Shown here: one piece after another, positions 1 through 8,369 of the stretch
Position numbering within the stretch: the first letter of the stretch is position 1
How the letters are laid out: each line of letters opens with the position of its first letter
From: Flavobacterium sp. UBA6721
Lineage (GTDB): Bacteria > Bacteroidota > Bacteroidia > Flavobacteriales > Flavobacteriaceae
Length of the DNA stretch: 64,000 nt
Direction of reading: 5' to 3'
NCBI GenBank assembly: GCA_002454195.1
Contig: DKIJ01000004.1
Coordinates: 54,596-118,595, forward strand
The notes under the pieces: generated by a model
What the model saw: only the letters and a program-made list of their open reading frames with translations
Database searches by the model: none
What the model was told of the DNA's origin: nothing
Made by a program: the position numbers and the translations under genes

Positions 1-1
1 T

Positions 2-327
2 TCACTTTAGTTTGAATACGTACATTCCGTTAGCTTTAGGATTTGTAAATCTACCGTTTGTGTTCCGAAATTATAATGAACGACATTTGAAATAGTATCT
101 AATTCATATTTTCGGCATAATCTTTAGATTAACTTTTTATTAGCAAACATTTCAAATACCACACTATCTTTATAAAATGTCGTTTTTTCTGTTACGTTTT
201 GCCCAGTTTGATCAACAACATCTTGCATTTTCCAACTTCCTATTATTTTTTTTGGTTCAATTTTCGGTTCAGTATTTTTGCACGACACAAAAAATATCAA
301 TATTGGCATTATAAAGCTGTATTTCAT
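2..327 (-). pseudogene. interrupted lipocalin-like lipoprotein
   Basis: The reading frame begins with a lipoprotein signal (MKYSFIMPILIFFVSC, lipobox Cys at residue 16) and a 'KKIIGSWKMQDVVD' stretch like the start of lipocalin-type lipoproteins. It meets an in-frame TAA after 67 codons (124-126). The same frame then stays open for 38 more codons with plausible protein sequence (KYELDTISNVVHYNFGTQTV), and the last residues make better sense in another frame (NGMYVFKLK, stop at 2-4). I infer a gene broken by one nonsense change and probably one indel. A short functional 67-residue lipoprotein is the alternative. The gene stands alone, upstream of nothing on its strand that I can see. Confidence 0.45.
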
Positions 328-471
328 TTAAAAAAGCGAGATTAAAAATTGCTGATGAATAGTTTATATGTTTGACAAAGCCTCCTAATTTTGGATGGAT
401 ATATGTGATAACTGGCACACAATATTTGTTTTTAAATATATTGTTTTTTTTCTTACAAACAAATAATAGGG

Positions 472-495
472 CAATATCAATATCAATATCAATTT
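472..495. repeat. hexamer microsatellite (CAATAT)
   Basis: Three perfect copies of CAATAT are followed by CAATTT, in a gene-free stretch. No function can be assigned. It could be prone to slippage. Confidence 0.6.
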
Positions 496-517
496 CAATG
501 ACAAATTTTAAAAGGAG

Positions 518-647
518 CACTGTCCGCGTGAAGGATGGAAGTGGAGCTCTCCCGATTTTTTTTCGGGAAGCGGGAACGGACAGCCTGACCTCGTTGCTGC
601 ACTGAGTGTCTTTTTTGCACAATAGTGGTCCAACGAGGGCACGCCCC
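518..647. repeat. GC-rich structured intergenic element
   Basis: This 130-base block is much richer in GC than its surroundings and is full of paired segments: TGTCCG (521-526) with CGGACA (577-582), CCCGA (551-555) with TCGGG (563-567), and CCTCGTTG (589-596) with CAACGAGG (631-638). Read on the minus strand it begins GGGGCGTGCCCTCG. From memory, that resembles a repeat scattered between genes in many Bacteroidota genomes. It lies just past the thrC terminator. It holds no credible gene: open frames across it are short and unlike proteins. Confidence 0.5.
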
Positions 648-685
648 AAAAAAAAAACGACCAGAAATAAATCCTAGTCGTTTTT
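648..685 (-). terminator. Rho-independent terminator of thrABC
   Basis: A nine-base stem AAAAACGAC (653-661) pairs with GTCGTTTTT (677-685). On the minus strand it is followed by a run of about ten T. It sits 21 bases past the thrC stop codon. Confidence 0.85.
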
Positions 686-705
686 AAAAGTATTGTTGCG
701 AATGT

Positions 706-1995
706 TTATCCTAAAAAGGCTTTCAATTCGTCGTAGGTTTTAATTTTTGTGCTTACTTTTTCTTTGTTGAGTACGCTTTCAATTTGTGTTGGGATTGGCA
801 AAGTCACGTTTAAGGCTGGTTCTACCACGTCTAGGAACTTGATAGGGTGGGCGGTTTCTAAGAAAACACCAATTGCGTTAGGGTAGTTTTCCAATTCTTT
901 TTTCAAGCCTAAATAACCTACAGCTCCGTGTGGCTCGGCAATGTAACCATCGGTGTTGTAGATTTTTTTCATGGCTGCCAAGGTTTCGTCGTCAGTGTAG
1001 GTATACGAAGAAAAGTCTTTTTTGAACTGTTCTAAATCGTTGCCATACATTTCCTGAATACGAATAAAGTTACTTGGGTTTCCTACGTCCATAGCGTTAG
1101 AAATCGTAGCAATAGAAGGTTTAGGATCGTACACTCCATTTACAAGGAATCTTGGTACGGTATCGTTTACGTTTGTAGCAGCTACAAAATGGTCGATGTT
1201 TAATCCCATTTTCTTAGCAATAATACCAGCACAAATGTTCCCGAAGTTACCACTTGGACAAGAGAAAACCAATGGGCGGTTTTGTGACTTCAACGCCTTG
1301 TAAGCAAAGAAGAAATAAAACATTTGCGGCAACCAACGCGCAATATTAATCGAGTTGGCCGAGGTTAGGTTTTTGTGCGCCAAAGTTTCGTCTAAGAACG
1401 CTTTTTTAACCATATCCTGACAATCGTCAAAAACACCGTCTACTTCTAAGGCTTTGATGTTTTGCCCCAGAGTCGTTAATTGTTTTTCCTGAATGTCGCT
1501 CACTTTTCCGGAAGGGTATAAAATAACTACTTCAACGCCTTGAACACCAAGAAAACCACTAGCAACAGCTCCTCCGGTATCTCCCGAAGTAGCAACCAAA
1601 ACGGTATTGGTATTGTCTTTTTTCTCACGGTTAAAATATCCTAAACAACGTGACATAAAACGCGCTCCCACGTCTTTGAAAGCCATTGTTGGCCCGTGGA
1701 ATAATTCTAGTGAATAGATGTCTTTTTCTACAGGAACTACGGGGAAATCAAAGCATAAAGTTTCAGCTATGATTTGTTTTAAAGTTTCGGCTGGGATTTC
1801 GTCGCCTACAAATTGTTGGATCGCCTCGAAAGCAATTTCTTCGTGACTTAAATTTTCGATGTTATCAAAAAAAGATTGTGGAAGAGGGGTAATATTTTCG
1901 GGGAAATACAAACCTCTATCAGAAGCTAATCCCTGAATTACGGCTTCCTGAAAAGATACTTTTGGGGCGTTATGGTTTAAACTGTAATACTTCAT
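706..1995 (-). CDS. thrC: threonine synthase
   Basis: Makes threonine from O-phosphohomoserine with pyridoxal phosphate, the last step of the pathway, in the cytoplasm. The 429-residue protein has the usual length for the family. Lys107 in 'TMAFKD' is the expected PLP-binding lysine, 'ATSGDTGGAVASGF' is the phosphate-binding loop and 'PSGNFGNICAG' is a further family signature. It is the third gene of thrA-thrB-thrC, all on the minus strand, 111 bases after thrB. The ATG at 1995 gives the standard N-terminus MKYYSLN. It is presumably co-transcribed from the attenuated promoter before thrA and ends at a strong terminator. Confidence 0.97.
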   Translation of the reverse strand: MKYYSLNHNAPKVSFQEAVIQGLASDRGLYFPENITPLPQSFFDNIENLSHEEIAFEAIQQFVGDEIPAETLKQIIAETLCFDFPVVPVEKDIYSLELFHGPTMAFKDVGARFMSRCLGYFNREKKDNTNTVLVATSGDTGGAVASGFLGVQGVEVVILYPSGKVSDIQEKQLTTLGQNIKALEVDGVFDDCQDMVKKAFLDETLAHKNLTSANSINIARWLPQMFYFFFAYKALKSQNRPLVFSCPSGNFGNICAGIIAKKMGLNIDHFVAATNVNDTVPRFLVNGVYDPKPSIATISNAMDVGNPSNFIRIQEMYGNDLEQFKKDFSSYTYTDDETLAAMKKIYNTDGYIAEPHGAVGYLGLKKELENYPNAIGVFLETAHPIKFLDVVEPALNVTLPIPTQIESVLNKEKVSTKIKTYDELKAFLG

Positions 1996-2106
1996 TATGA
2001 TTTTTGATTTCTGATTGAAGAGTAACGATTTTTGATTTTTTAGATCTGAAATAGTTAATCTAAAATCTTAAATAATTTTCTAAATTCTAATTTCTGCCTT
2101 CTAACT

Positions 2107-3042
2107 TTAAATCACTCTCATTCCCGTGTCATTCACTTTACATACATGGATTTCGTATGGTAAATTGATTTCGTCGTAAACGGCACACATTCCTTTGGCA
2201 ATTTTTTCGGCTGCGTCTTTTCCTCTGCTTAAAGCAAAAATAGAAGGTCCTGAACCGGATATCCCTGAACCTAAAGCACCGTTTTCATAAGCTGATTGTT
2301 TGATTAAATCAAAACCAGGAATTAATACGCTACGCAAAGGTTCTACGATTTCGTCGTGCAAAGAACGCCCGATTAAATCGTAATCCTGAGTGTATAATCC
2401 CGCTACTAATCCGCCTACATTTCCCCATTGCGTAATGGCGCTTTTTAAGGAAACGTTTTGTTTTAAAACGGAACGCGCATCTGACGTTTTTAATTCAATT
2501 TGGGGATGAATTACGGTAGCGTACAATTCGTTTGGACTGTCAATTTTGATGATGTCCAAAGGATTCGAACTTCTTACTAAGGTAAATCCACCCAAAAGGG
2601 CAGGAGCCACATTATCGGCATGGGCATTTCCTGAAGCTAATTTTTCACCTTGCATCGCAAACTTTACCAATTCTTTTCGGGTAAATGGATTACCTAATAA
2701 TTCATTGGCACCAAAAACAGCTCCAGCCGAACTGGCCGCACTACTACCAATTCCGCTTCCGGCTTTGATGTGTTTGTAAATTTCAATTTCGAATCCAAAT
2801 TCGGCATCTACTTCTTCAAGCATCGCTAATAAAGCCACACCAGCCACGTTTTTCTCTGCTTCCAAAGGTAAATTAGCTCCTTCAATTTTAGTGATGCGAA
2901 CACCTTTTTCAGCCGATTTGCGAACAATCATTTCGTCACCTACATTGTCCAAACACAATCCTAGTACGTCAAATCCACAGGACAGGTTGGCAATGGTTGC
3001 AGGGCAAAATACTTTTACTTCATTCATATATTTTTGTTTCAT
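2107..3042 (-). CDS. thrB: homoserine kinase
   Basis: Phosphorylates L-homoserine with ATP to O-phosphohomoserine, feeding ThrC. It belongs to the GHMP kinase superfamily: the glycine/serine-rich ATP loop 'AGSGIGSSAASSAGAVFGAN' lies near residue 95, and 'GALGSGISGSGPSIFAL' near the C-terminus is the second family motif. At 311 residues it is of normal size. Two ATGs five codons apart are possible starts; the second gives MNEVKVFCPATIANLSCGF, which fits the family N-terminus better. It lies 77 bases after thrA in the same operon. Confidence 0.96.
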   Translation of the reverse strand: MKQKYMNEVKVFCPATIANLSCGFDVLGLCLDNVGDEMIVRKSAEKGVRITKIEGANLPLEAEKNVAGVALLAMLEEVDAEFGFEIEIYKHIKAGSGIGSSAASSAGAVFGANELLGNPFTRKELVKFAMQGEKLASGNAHADNVAPALLGGFTLVRSSNPLDIIKIDSPNELYATVIHPQIELKTSDARSVLKQNVSLKSAITQWGNVGGLVAGLYTQDYDLIGRSLHDEIVEPLRSVLIPGFDLIKQSAYENGALGSGISGSGPSIFALSRGKDAAEKIAKGMCAVYDEINLPYEIHVCKVNDTGMRVI

Positions 3043-3119
3043 GTTAAGGTTTCATGTTTAAGGTTTATGTTGTTTGTGTGACAACTTTCAACTTTAAGCA
3101 AAGAAAACTTTAAACTACA

Positions 3120-5567
3120 TTATACGTTTCCTATTCTAATTACATCGGCAAAAATTCCCGAAGCGGTAACCGCTGCTCCCGCACCAGCTCCTTTGATTAA
3201 TAACGGTTGGTCTACGTAACGATCCGTATAGAATAATACAATATTGTCTTTTCCTTCTAGGTTATAGAAAGGATGGTCTTTTGGTATAAATTGCAATCCT
3301 ACGCTGGCTTTTCCATTTTCAAATTGAGCTACAAATTTTAAGCGGCTGTCTTTTGCTTTGGCTTCCGCCAAAATTCCTTCAAAATGGCTGTTGTATTCAA
3401 TCAACGATTTGAAGAAATCTTCGTTATTGGTTGTTGCCATACAAGCAGCAGGTAAGAAAGATTGGTTTTCAATATCTTCAATTTCCATTTTATAACCGCT
3501 TTCGCGAATTAAAATCAGGATTTTACGCGCTACGTCAATTCCGCTCAAGTCAATTTTCGGATCAGGCTCTGTAAATCCTTGTACTCCAGCTTCTTTAACC
3601 ACATCATGGAACGAATAATTTTCGTCAAAATTGTTAAAGATAAAGTTCAGACTTCCTGATAAAACTGCTTGGATTTTGTGTACTTTATCACCTGAAGCGA
3701 TTAGGTTTTTTACCGTATCGATAATTGGCAATCCAGCTCCCACGTTTGTTTCAAATAAGAAAGGAGCATTGTATTGTCTTGATAATTTTTTCAGGTTTTT
3801 GTAATTATCGTATGCCGAAGCACAAGCAATTTTGTTACAAGTTACCACGCCTACACTTTGTTTTAAGAAGCGCTCATAGATCGCCGCAACATCTGCATTG
3901 GCAGTAATATCTACAAAAATAGAATTACGCAAGTTTAATGAAGTTACTTTTTCGATAAACAATTCCTTGTTGGCCGCTTCTCCGTTTTCAAGAGTGGCTT
4001 TCCAAGAATCCAAATCAATTCCGTCATCGTCAAAATGCATTTTTCTGGAATTGGATAAAGCAATGACACGAACGTTGATTTTTAGATTTTCTTTTAAGAA
4101 TTTCTTTTGTTGGTGGATTTGCTCGATGAATTTTTCACCTACATTACCCACACCCATTACGAATAAGTTCAGCTGTTTGGTGTTTTCTTCAAAGAAATTT
4201 TCGTGCAAAGTGTTCAATGCTTTTTTAACGTCTCTTTCGTTAATTACAGCCGAAATATTTCTTTCCGAAGCACCCTGAGCAATCGCACGGATGTTTACGT
4301 TATTTTTTCCCAAAGTACTAAACATTCTTCCGCTTAGACCTTGGTGGTTTTTCATGTTTTCACCCACTAATGCAATGATGCATAAGTTTTTCTCCACGAT
4401 GCAAGGCTCGATTTTGTTTTGCGCAATTTCGATTTCAAATACGTTGTTAATTGCTGATTCTGCCACATCAGCATCGCTATTCAAGATACCAATACAAATA
4501 GAATGTTCTGAAGAAGCTTGAGTGATAAAAATAACATTGATTCCTTCTTGTGACAATACTTCGAATAGCCTTTTAGAAGAACCTGAAACACCAATCATTC
4601 CTGGACCTTCAAGAGTAATCAATGTAATATTATCAATATGACTAATTCCTCTTACCGGACTTCCGTTTGGAGTTGAAATATTTGAAATATAAGTTCCTTC
4701 GGCCTCTGGTTCAAAAGTATTTTTGATATGAATAGGAATGTTTTTTCTTAAAACAGGTTGGATAGTTGGTGGATATAAAACTTTGGCACCAAAATGCGAT
4801 AACTCCATTGCTTCTTGGTACGAAATAGTAGCAATAGGTCTGGCTTGTTTTACAATTTTTGGATTAGCTGTAAACATTCCGTTAACGTCTGTCCAAATTT
4901 CTAATTCGCTTGCATCTAAGGCACCAGCAATTATTGCAGCAGTATAATCAGAACCACCACGTCCTAAAGTAGTATTGATATCATCCAAAGAAGAAGCGAT
5001 AAAACCAGGCATAATGGTTACTTGTGCGTCATTTGAATTGAAAAATGCAGTAGTTAAAGCATTAGTAACTTCAAAGTTTACTGCCGCCTTACCATAATTA
5101 TTATTGGTTTTGATTAATTCACGGCTGTCTTTGTAGCCACTGTTTTTTAGGTTTTGTTTTAGTGCTTCGGCAATAATATAAGAGGAAAGTAATTCTCCAA
5201 AACTTAAAATTGTATCTGATGTTCTAGCCGATAATTCACCTAGAAGGAAACAACCGTCCAAGATTGTTTCTAAGTGGTTAACGATTCTTTTAATGTGACT
5301 TAAAGAACTACTTTGTTCGCTTACAGGAATTAATTCTTTTAGAGCGTCTAAGTGTTTTTTCTCAATTTCAGCAACGATATCTTTGTAGGTTTCATCGTTT
5401 AAGGCTGCTTTAGAAGCAGCTAGTTGTAGCAAATCAGTTACTTTGCTTAGTGCTGAAACGACTACTACTAGTTTATCATTTTTAGCTTTGTTAAGAACAA
5501 TATCAAGAACTAGTTTTATATTTTTTGCATTGGCTACCGAAGTTCCACCAAATTTTAATACTTTCAT
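3120..5567 (-). CDS. thrA: bifunctional aspartokinase / homoserine dehydrogenase
   Basis: Carries out the first and third steps of the aspartate pathway: phosphorylation of aspartate and NAD(P)H reduction of aspartate semialdehyde to homoserine. The 815-residue chain starts with the aspartokinase signature KFGGTSVANAKN (residues 4-15) and continues with 'GFIASSLDD...TLGRGGSDYTAA'. Paired ACT regulatory domains lie in the middle (about 310-460), and the homoserine dehydrogenase part starts with the nucleotide-binding 'VMGVGNVGEKF'. The fused arrangement and the thrA-B-C order match Flavobacteriaceae. ACT domains imply feedback control by threonine. Transcription appears to be attenuated as well, since a Thr-rich leader peptide lies upstream. 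Confidence 0.97.
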   Translation of the reverse strand: MKVLKFGGTSVANAKNIKLVLDIVLNKAKNDKLVVVVSALSKVTDLLQLAASKAALNDETYKDIVAEIEKKHLDALKELIPVSEQSSSLSHIKRIVNHLETILDGCFLLGELSARTSDTILSFGELLSSYIIAEALKQNLKNSGYKDSRELIKTNNNYGKAAVNFEVTNALTTAFFNSNDAQVTIMPGFIASSLDDINTTLGRGGSDYTAAIIAGALDASELEIWTDVNGMFTANPKIVKQARPIATISYQEAMELSHFGAKVLYPPTIQPVLRKNIPIHIKNTFEPEAEGTYISNISTPNGSPVRGISHIDNITLITLEGPGMIGVSGSSKRLFEVLSQEGINVIFITQASSEHSICIGILNSDADVAESAINNVFEIEIAQNKIEPCIVEKNLCIIALVGENMKNHQGLSGRMFSTLGKNNVNIRAIAQGASERNISAVINERDVKKALNTLHENFFEENTKQLNLFVMGVGNVGEKFIEQIHQQKKFLKENLKINVRVIALSNSRKMHFDDDGIDLDSWKATLENGEAANKELFIEKVTSLNLRNSIFVDITANADVAAIYERFLKQSVGVVTCNKIACASAYDNYKNLKKLSRQYNAPFLFETNVGAGLPIIDTVKNLIASGDKVHKIQAVLSGSLNFIFNNFDENYSFHDVVKEAGVQGFTEPDPKIDLSGIDVARKILILIRESGYKMEIEDIENQSFLPAACMATTNNEDFFKSLIEYNSHFEGILAEAKAKDSRLKFVAQFENGKASVGLQFIPKDHPFYNLEGKDNIVLFYTDRYVDQPLLIKGAGAGAAVTASGIFADVIRIGNV

Positions 5568-5670
5568 TTTGTATGTTTTATTTTAAAAGCAATGTTTTTA
5601 TATACACCCAAGAACTTTCTTCTAATGAAAAAAGCATCTACGGTTATTGATTATATGTAATTATTGAATA

Positions 5671-5687
5671 CCCCTAAGGGGTAGTAG
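5671..5687 (-). promoter_or_regulatory. attenuator-region hairpin at leader stop codon
   Basis: TACCCC, a three-base loop and GGGGTA form a perfect stem over the last leader codons and the stop, next to the repeated ACT/ACC Thr codons. A ribosome stalled on these codons would melt or cover it. Its role in termination or anti-termination is inference. Confidence 0.5.
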
Positions 5688-5760
5688 TAGTTGTAACAGA
5701 AATAGCAACCCAAATAGGACTGCTTGTAAGAGAATAATATGTAGTACTGTTGTTTTTCAT
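5674..5760 (-). CDS. thrL: threonine operon leader peptide
   Basis: A 28-codon frame, ATG at 5758-5760 and TAG at 5674-5676, reads MKNNSTTYYSLT, then SSPIWVAISV, then TTTTTP. Eight of 28 residues are Thr, five of them consecutive just before the stop, with Ile and Val close by. This is the design of an amino-acid attenuator leader such as E. coli ThrL, although the sequence itself is unlike it. The stop codon sits inside a perfect hairpin (TACCCC-TTA-GGGGTA on the minus strand). The gene ends 107 bases before thrA and begins within about 10 bases of a consensus promoter. I did not find a single convincing U-tailed terminator between leader and thrA, so the exact switch is not resolved. The gene symbol is by analogy. 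Confidence 0.8.
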   Translation of the reverse strand: MKNNSTTYYSLTSSPIWVAISVTTTTTP

Positions 5761-5769
5761 AAGAGTTCC

Positions 5770-5797
5770 CAAAAATACAGTTTTTTATAAAAAGCAA
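5770..5797 (-). promoter_or_regulatory. promoter of thrL-thrABC
   Basis: On the minus strand TTG (5795-5797), 17 bases, then TATTTTTG (5770-5777) matches the Bacteroidota vegetative consensus TTG-N17-23-TAnnTTTG. The predicted start of transcription falls only about five bases before the leader-peptide ATG, so the leader would be almost leaderless. Confidence 0.75.
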
Positions 5798-6163
5798 AAA
5801 GCTTTTGATGGTTTTTGTGAAAAAATTAAAAAAAAGAGCAAATATAGACTATTTGCTGATTTTAATCCGAATGATTGCCTTAAATTTTTACGATATTCTT
5901 TCTTTTAGTTGTAAAGTTTTGCAAATATTTTTATTATGTTCTGTCCGACTGGAAGTTTATTCAAAAGGTATTTTGAAATTCTATTAGTAATCGGTTTTGG
6001 AGTGGTTTGTTTTTTGTTTAGAATTTACTTATTTTTTGGTTCTAATACTTTGTTAAGGTATTGAAAGCGGTTTTTTGGTTAGAGAAAAAGGGTTTTGTTA
6101 TAAAAAATAGCGCTAAAAAGAAGCATTATTTTTAAAATAACTTTATCATCAAATAAAAAAAAG

Positions 6164-6171
6164 TATTTTTG
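6164..6171 (+). promoter_or_regulatory. -7 element for DUF47-pit operon
   Basis: TATTTTTG fits TAnnTTTG and lies 24 bases before the ATG at 6196. No good TTG box is visible at the proper distance. It decides the start of the next gene: a TTG start at 6169 would lie inside this promoter. The rest of 5778-6163 holds no gene that I can see. Confidence 0.5.
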
Positions 6172-6195
6172 CTGTCTAAAAAATTAAGTAAAACA

Positions 6196-6840
6196 ATGTC
6201 GATAAACCGTATTTTCCAATTTTTAGTACCGAAGGATAAAAAATTCTTTCCACTTTTTGAAGAGGCTTCTAGTAATTTAATTGAATTAGCTTCTAATTTA
6301 CATGAAGCAGTTAATCTTCCATTGAAAGAAAGAGAAGTGCTTTTTCATAAAATTGACGAATTAGAACAAAGAGGTGAGGATATAACACGTCAAACGAATT
6401 TAGAGTTGAGTAAAAACTTTATTACGCCTTTTGATCGTGAGGATATTCACTCTCTAGTTACTTCTATTGATAATGTTGCCGACCGTTTGCACGGTGCTTC
6501 AAGTATTATGCGTTTGTATCAAGTAGACAAGATTACAAAATCGATTCGTAAATTGACAGAAATTAATCTTGAGGCTTGTCAAAATATTGAAATTGCCGTA
6601 AAAGAATTGAGAGATTTTAAAAATGCACACAAAATTAAAGCGGCCTGTGCTAAAATTTCGAAGTTAGAAAACAAATCAGATAACGTTTATAACAAAGCGG
6701 TATTTGAAATTTTTGAGAATGAAACAGATGCAAAAAGCATTATTAAATACAAAGAAGTATTGTCTATCCTAGAATCGGCTACTGATAAATGTAAAAGTGT
6801 AGCTAGTGTTTTAGAATCGATTGCGGTTAAACATTCTTAA
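6196..6840 (+). CDS. DUF47 family (PhoU-like) phosphate transport accessory protein
   Basis: A 214-residue, all-helical, highly charged protein of the DUF47 family, the partner regularly encoded next to PiT phosphate transporters and thought to modulate them at the membrane. Typical features are 'LFEEASSNLIELASNLHEAV' near the N-terminus, 'LFHKIDELEQRGEDITRQTN' and 'LVTSIDNVADRLHGASSIM', which recall the metal-binding helices of PhoU. I chose ATG 6196 (MSINRIFQFLVPKDKKFF) because the longer TTG start overlaps the promoter. It is 28 bases from the transporter gene, so one operon is likely. Confidence 0.88.
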   Translation: MSINRIFQFLVPKDKKFFPLFEEASSNLIELASNLHEAVNLPLKEREVLFHKIDELEQRGEDITRQTNLELSKNFITPFDREDIHSLVTSIDNVADRLHGASSIMRLYQVDKITKSIRKLTEINLEACQNIEIAVKELRDFKNAHKIKAACAKISKLENKSDNVYNKAVFEIFENETDAKSIIKYKEVLSILESATDKCKSVASVLESIAVKHS

Positions 6841-6868
6841 TTTAATTTATTCTTTGAAGTAATAAGGT

Positions 6869-8200
6869 ATGACTTTACTTATCACAATTATAGTTTTAGC
6901 GCTAATTTTTGATTACATTAATGGTTTTCATGATGCGGCTAATGCTATTGCAACAGTAGTTGCTACCAAAGTATTGACTCCGTTTCAGGCGGTTGTTTGG
7001 GCTGCTTTTTTTAATTTCCTTGCCTATTGGGTTTTTGGTTTTGGAGTGGCGGATACAGTGGCAAAAACGGCGCATACAATGGAGATTAATCTCGTTGTAA
7101 TTTTAGCTGGTGTTATTGCTGCAATTTGTTGGAATTTACTAACCTGGTGGTTAGGTATTCCATCGAGTTCTTCTCATACATTAATTGGAGGATTTGCTGG
7201 AGCGGCTATTGCTCATGCTATTGCTGTTCACGGTTTTTCAGGTTATATAGGAGAAGATGGAGAAACTCATTATTGGTATCAAATCGTAAGTTGGTATAAG
7301 GCTGGTAAAGATGGAGGTATGCCTTCAGGTGTAATAATTATCATTGCTTTTATTGTTTTAGCGCCATTGTTAGGAGCTTTAGCATCTTATTTGATATCGA
7401 TTTGGTTGTTAAATGCTTCTCGAAAAAGTATTGGTCCTAAAATTTTTACTGTGGCTTTGATGCTTGCTACGATTTGGTTTGTAAGCCACCAAATGGTTTC
7501 TTATGAGGAAATAGAAAAGCCTCGTTTTGATTCTCATTTTTGGAGTGTTGCGTTTGATTCCCATAATATTAAATGGCTTTTAGTTGGTTTTATTGTATTG
7601 ACTGTAAGTGGTTTTTGTTTGATATTTAGTAGTTTAAATTTACATCAGGCAGAAGCAGCTTTGAAGAAAATGCAATTATTGTCTTCTGCTGCATTTAGCT
7701 TAGGGCACGGAGGAAATGATTCTCAAAAAGTAATGGGTATTATTGCAGCAGCAGTTGCGGTATATATCCATACTAATCCTGGAGTTCATATGGATTCATG
7801 GCTCGATGTGGTCTTGCCTAATGAAGATAAAGGGATAAAAGGACAAATGCCTGGTTGGATTCCATTAGCTTGTTATTCGGCAATTGCTGTGGGGACATTA
7901 AGTGGTGGTTGGAAAATTGTCAAAACCATGGGGTCTAAAATCACTAAAGTGACTTCTTTTGAAGGGGTAGCGGCAGAAACAGCTGGAGCTTTGACTTTAT
8001 ATTTTACAGAGCATTTAAAAATTCCAGTAAGTACAACCCATACAATTACAGGATCAATCATTGGAGTTGGATTGACAAAGCGTGTGTCTGCTGTTCGTTG
8101 GGGTGTTACGGTAAGCTTGATTTGGGCTTGGATTTTAACGATTCCAATTTCGGCGTTATTAGCTGCTTTATTTTATTATATATTGACTATTTTTATATAG
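6869..8200 (+). CDS. pit: PiT family inorganic phosphate transporter
   Basis: A low-affinity, ion-coupled inorganic phosphate symporter of the inner membrane. The 443-residue protein has the duplicated PHO4 signatures: 'DYINGFHDAANAIATVVATK' near residue 12 and 'SLGHGGNDSQKVMGIIAAA' around residue 277. About ten hydrophobic helices and the paired 'GIPSSSSHTLIGG' and 'IPVSTTHTITGSIIG' motifs are also visible. It directly follows the DUF47 gene and ends just before a terminator. The pair suggests constitutive phosphate uptake; no Pho-box was recognised. Confidence 0.95.
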   Translation: MTLLITIIVLALIFDYINGFHDAANAIATVVATKVLTPFQAVVWAAFFNFLAYWVFGFGVADTVAKTAHTMEINLVVILAGVIAAICWNLLTWWLGIPSSSSHTLIGGFAGAAIAHAIAVHGFSGYIGEDGETHYWYQIVSWYKAGKDGGMPSGVIIIIAFIVLAPLLGALASYLISIWLLNASRKSIGPKIFTVALMLATIWFVSHQMVSYEEIEKPRFDSHFWSVAFDSHNIKWLLVGFIVLTVSGFCLIFSSLNLHQAEAALKKMQLLSSAAFSLGHGGNDSQKVMGIIAAAVAVYIHTNPGVHMDSWLDVVLPNEDKGIKGQMPGWIPLACYSAIAVGTLSGGWKIVKTMGSKITKVTSFEGVAAETAGALTLYFTEHLKIPVSTTHTITGSIIGVGLTKRVSAVRWGVTVSLIWAWILTIPISALLAALFYYILTIFI

Positions 8201-8220
8201 AATAATAGTTCAATATTTAG

Positions 8221-8257
8221 AAAAACCTCAAATGACCTATCGTTATTTGAGGTTTTT
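8221..8257 (+). terminator. terminator after pit
   Basis: AAAAACCTCAAAT (8221-8233) pairs with ATTTGAGGTTTTT (8245-8257), and the T-rich tail runs rightward. It can also work leftward because the 5' arm is A-rich. Confidence 0.85.
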
Positions 8258-8289
8258 TTGTTAAAATTTGAAACATAAAGACATAAAAC

Positions 8290-8318
8290 AAAAGAACCTG
8301 AATAAATCAAGTTCTTTT
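8290..8318 (-). terminator. terminator after the E1 gene
   Basis: AAAAGAACCTG pairs with CAAGTTCTTTT (one mismatch). Read on the minus strand it lies about 50 bases past the stop of the E1 gene and ends in a T-rich tail. Confidence 0.6.
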
Positions 8319-8369
8319 GTTATTAACTTACTTAACTAAAAACATTTCTGTTTTGGTTTTTTTTCTCTT

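Noticed and set aside
269..649. Open frames on both strands across the GC-rich repeat
   Set aside because: Their translations follow the palindromes and low-complexity tracts, overlap each other and resemble no protein.
3725..4947. Plus-strand frames inside thrA
   Set aside because: They are antisense shadows of a clear bifunctional enzyme gene.
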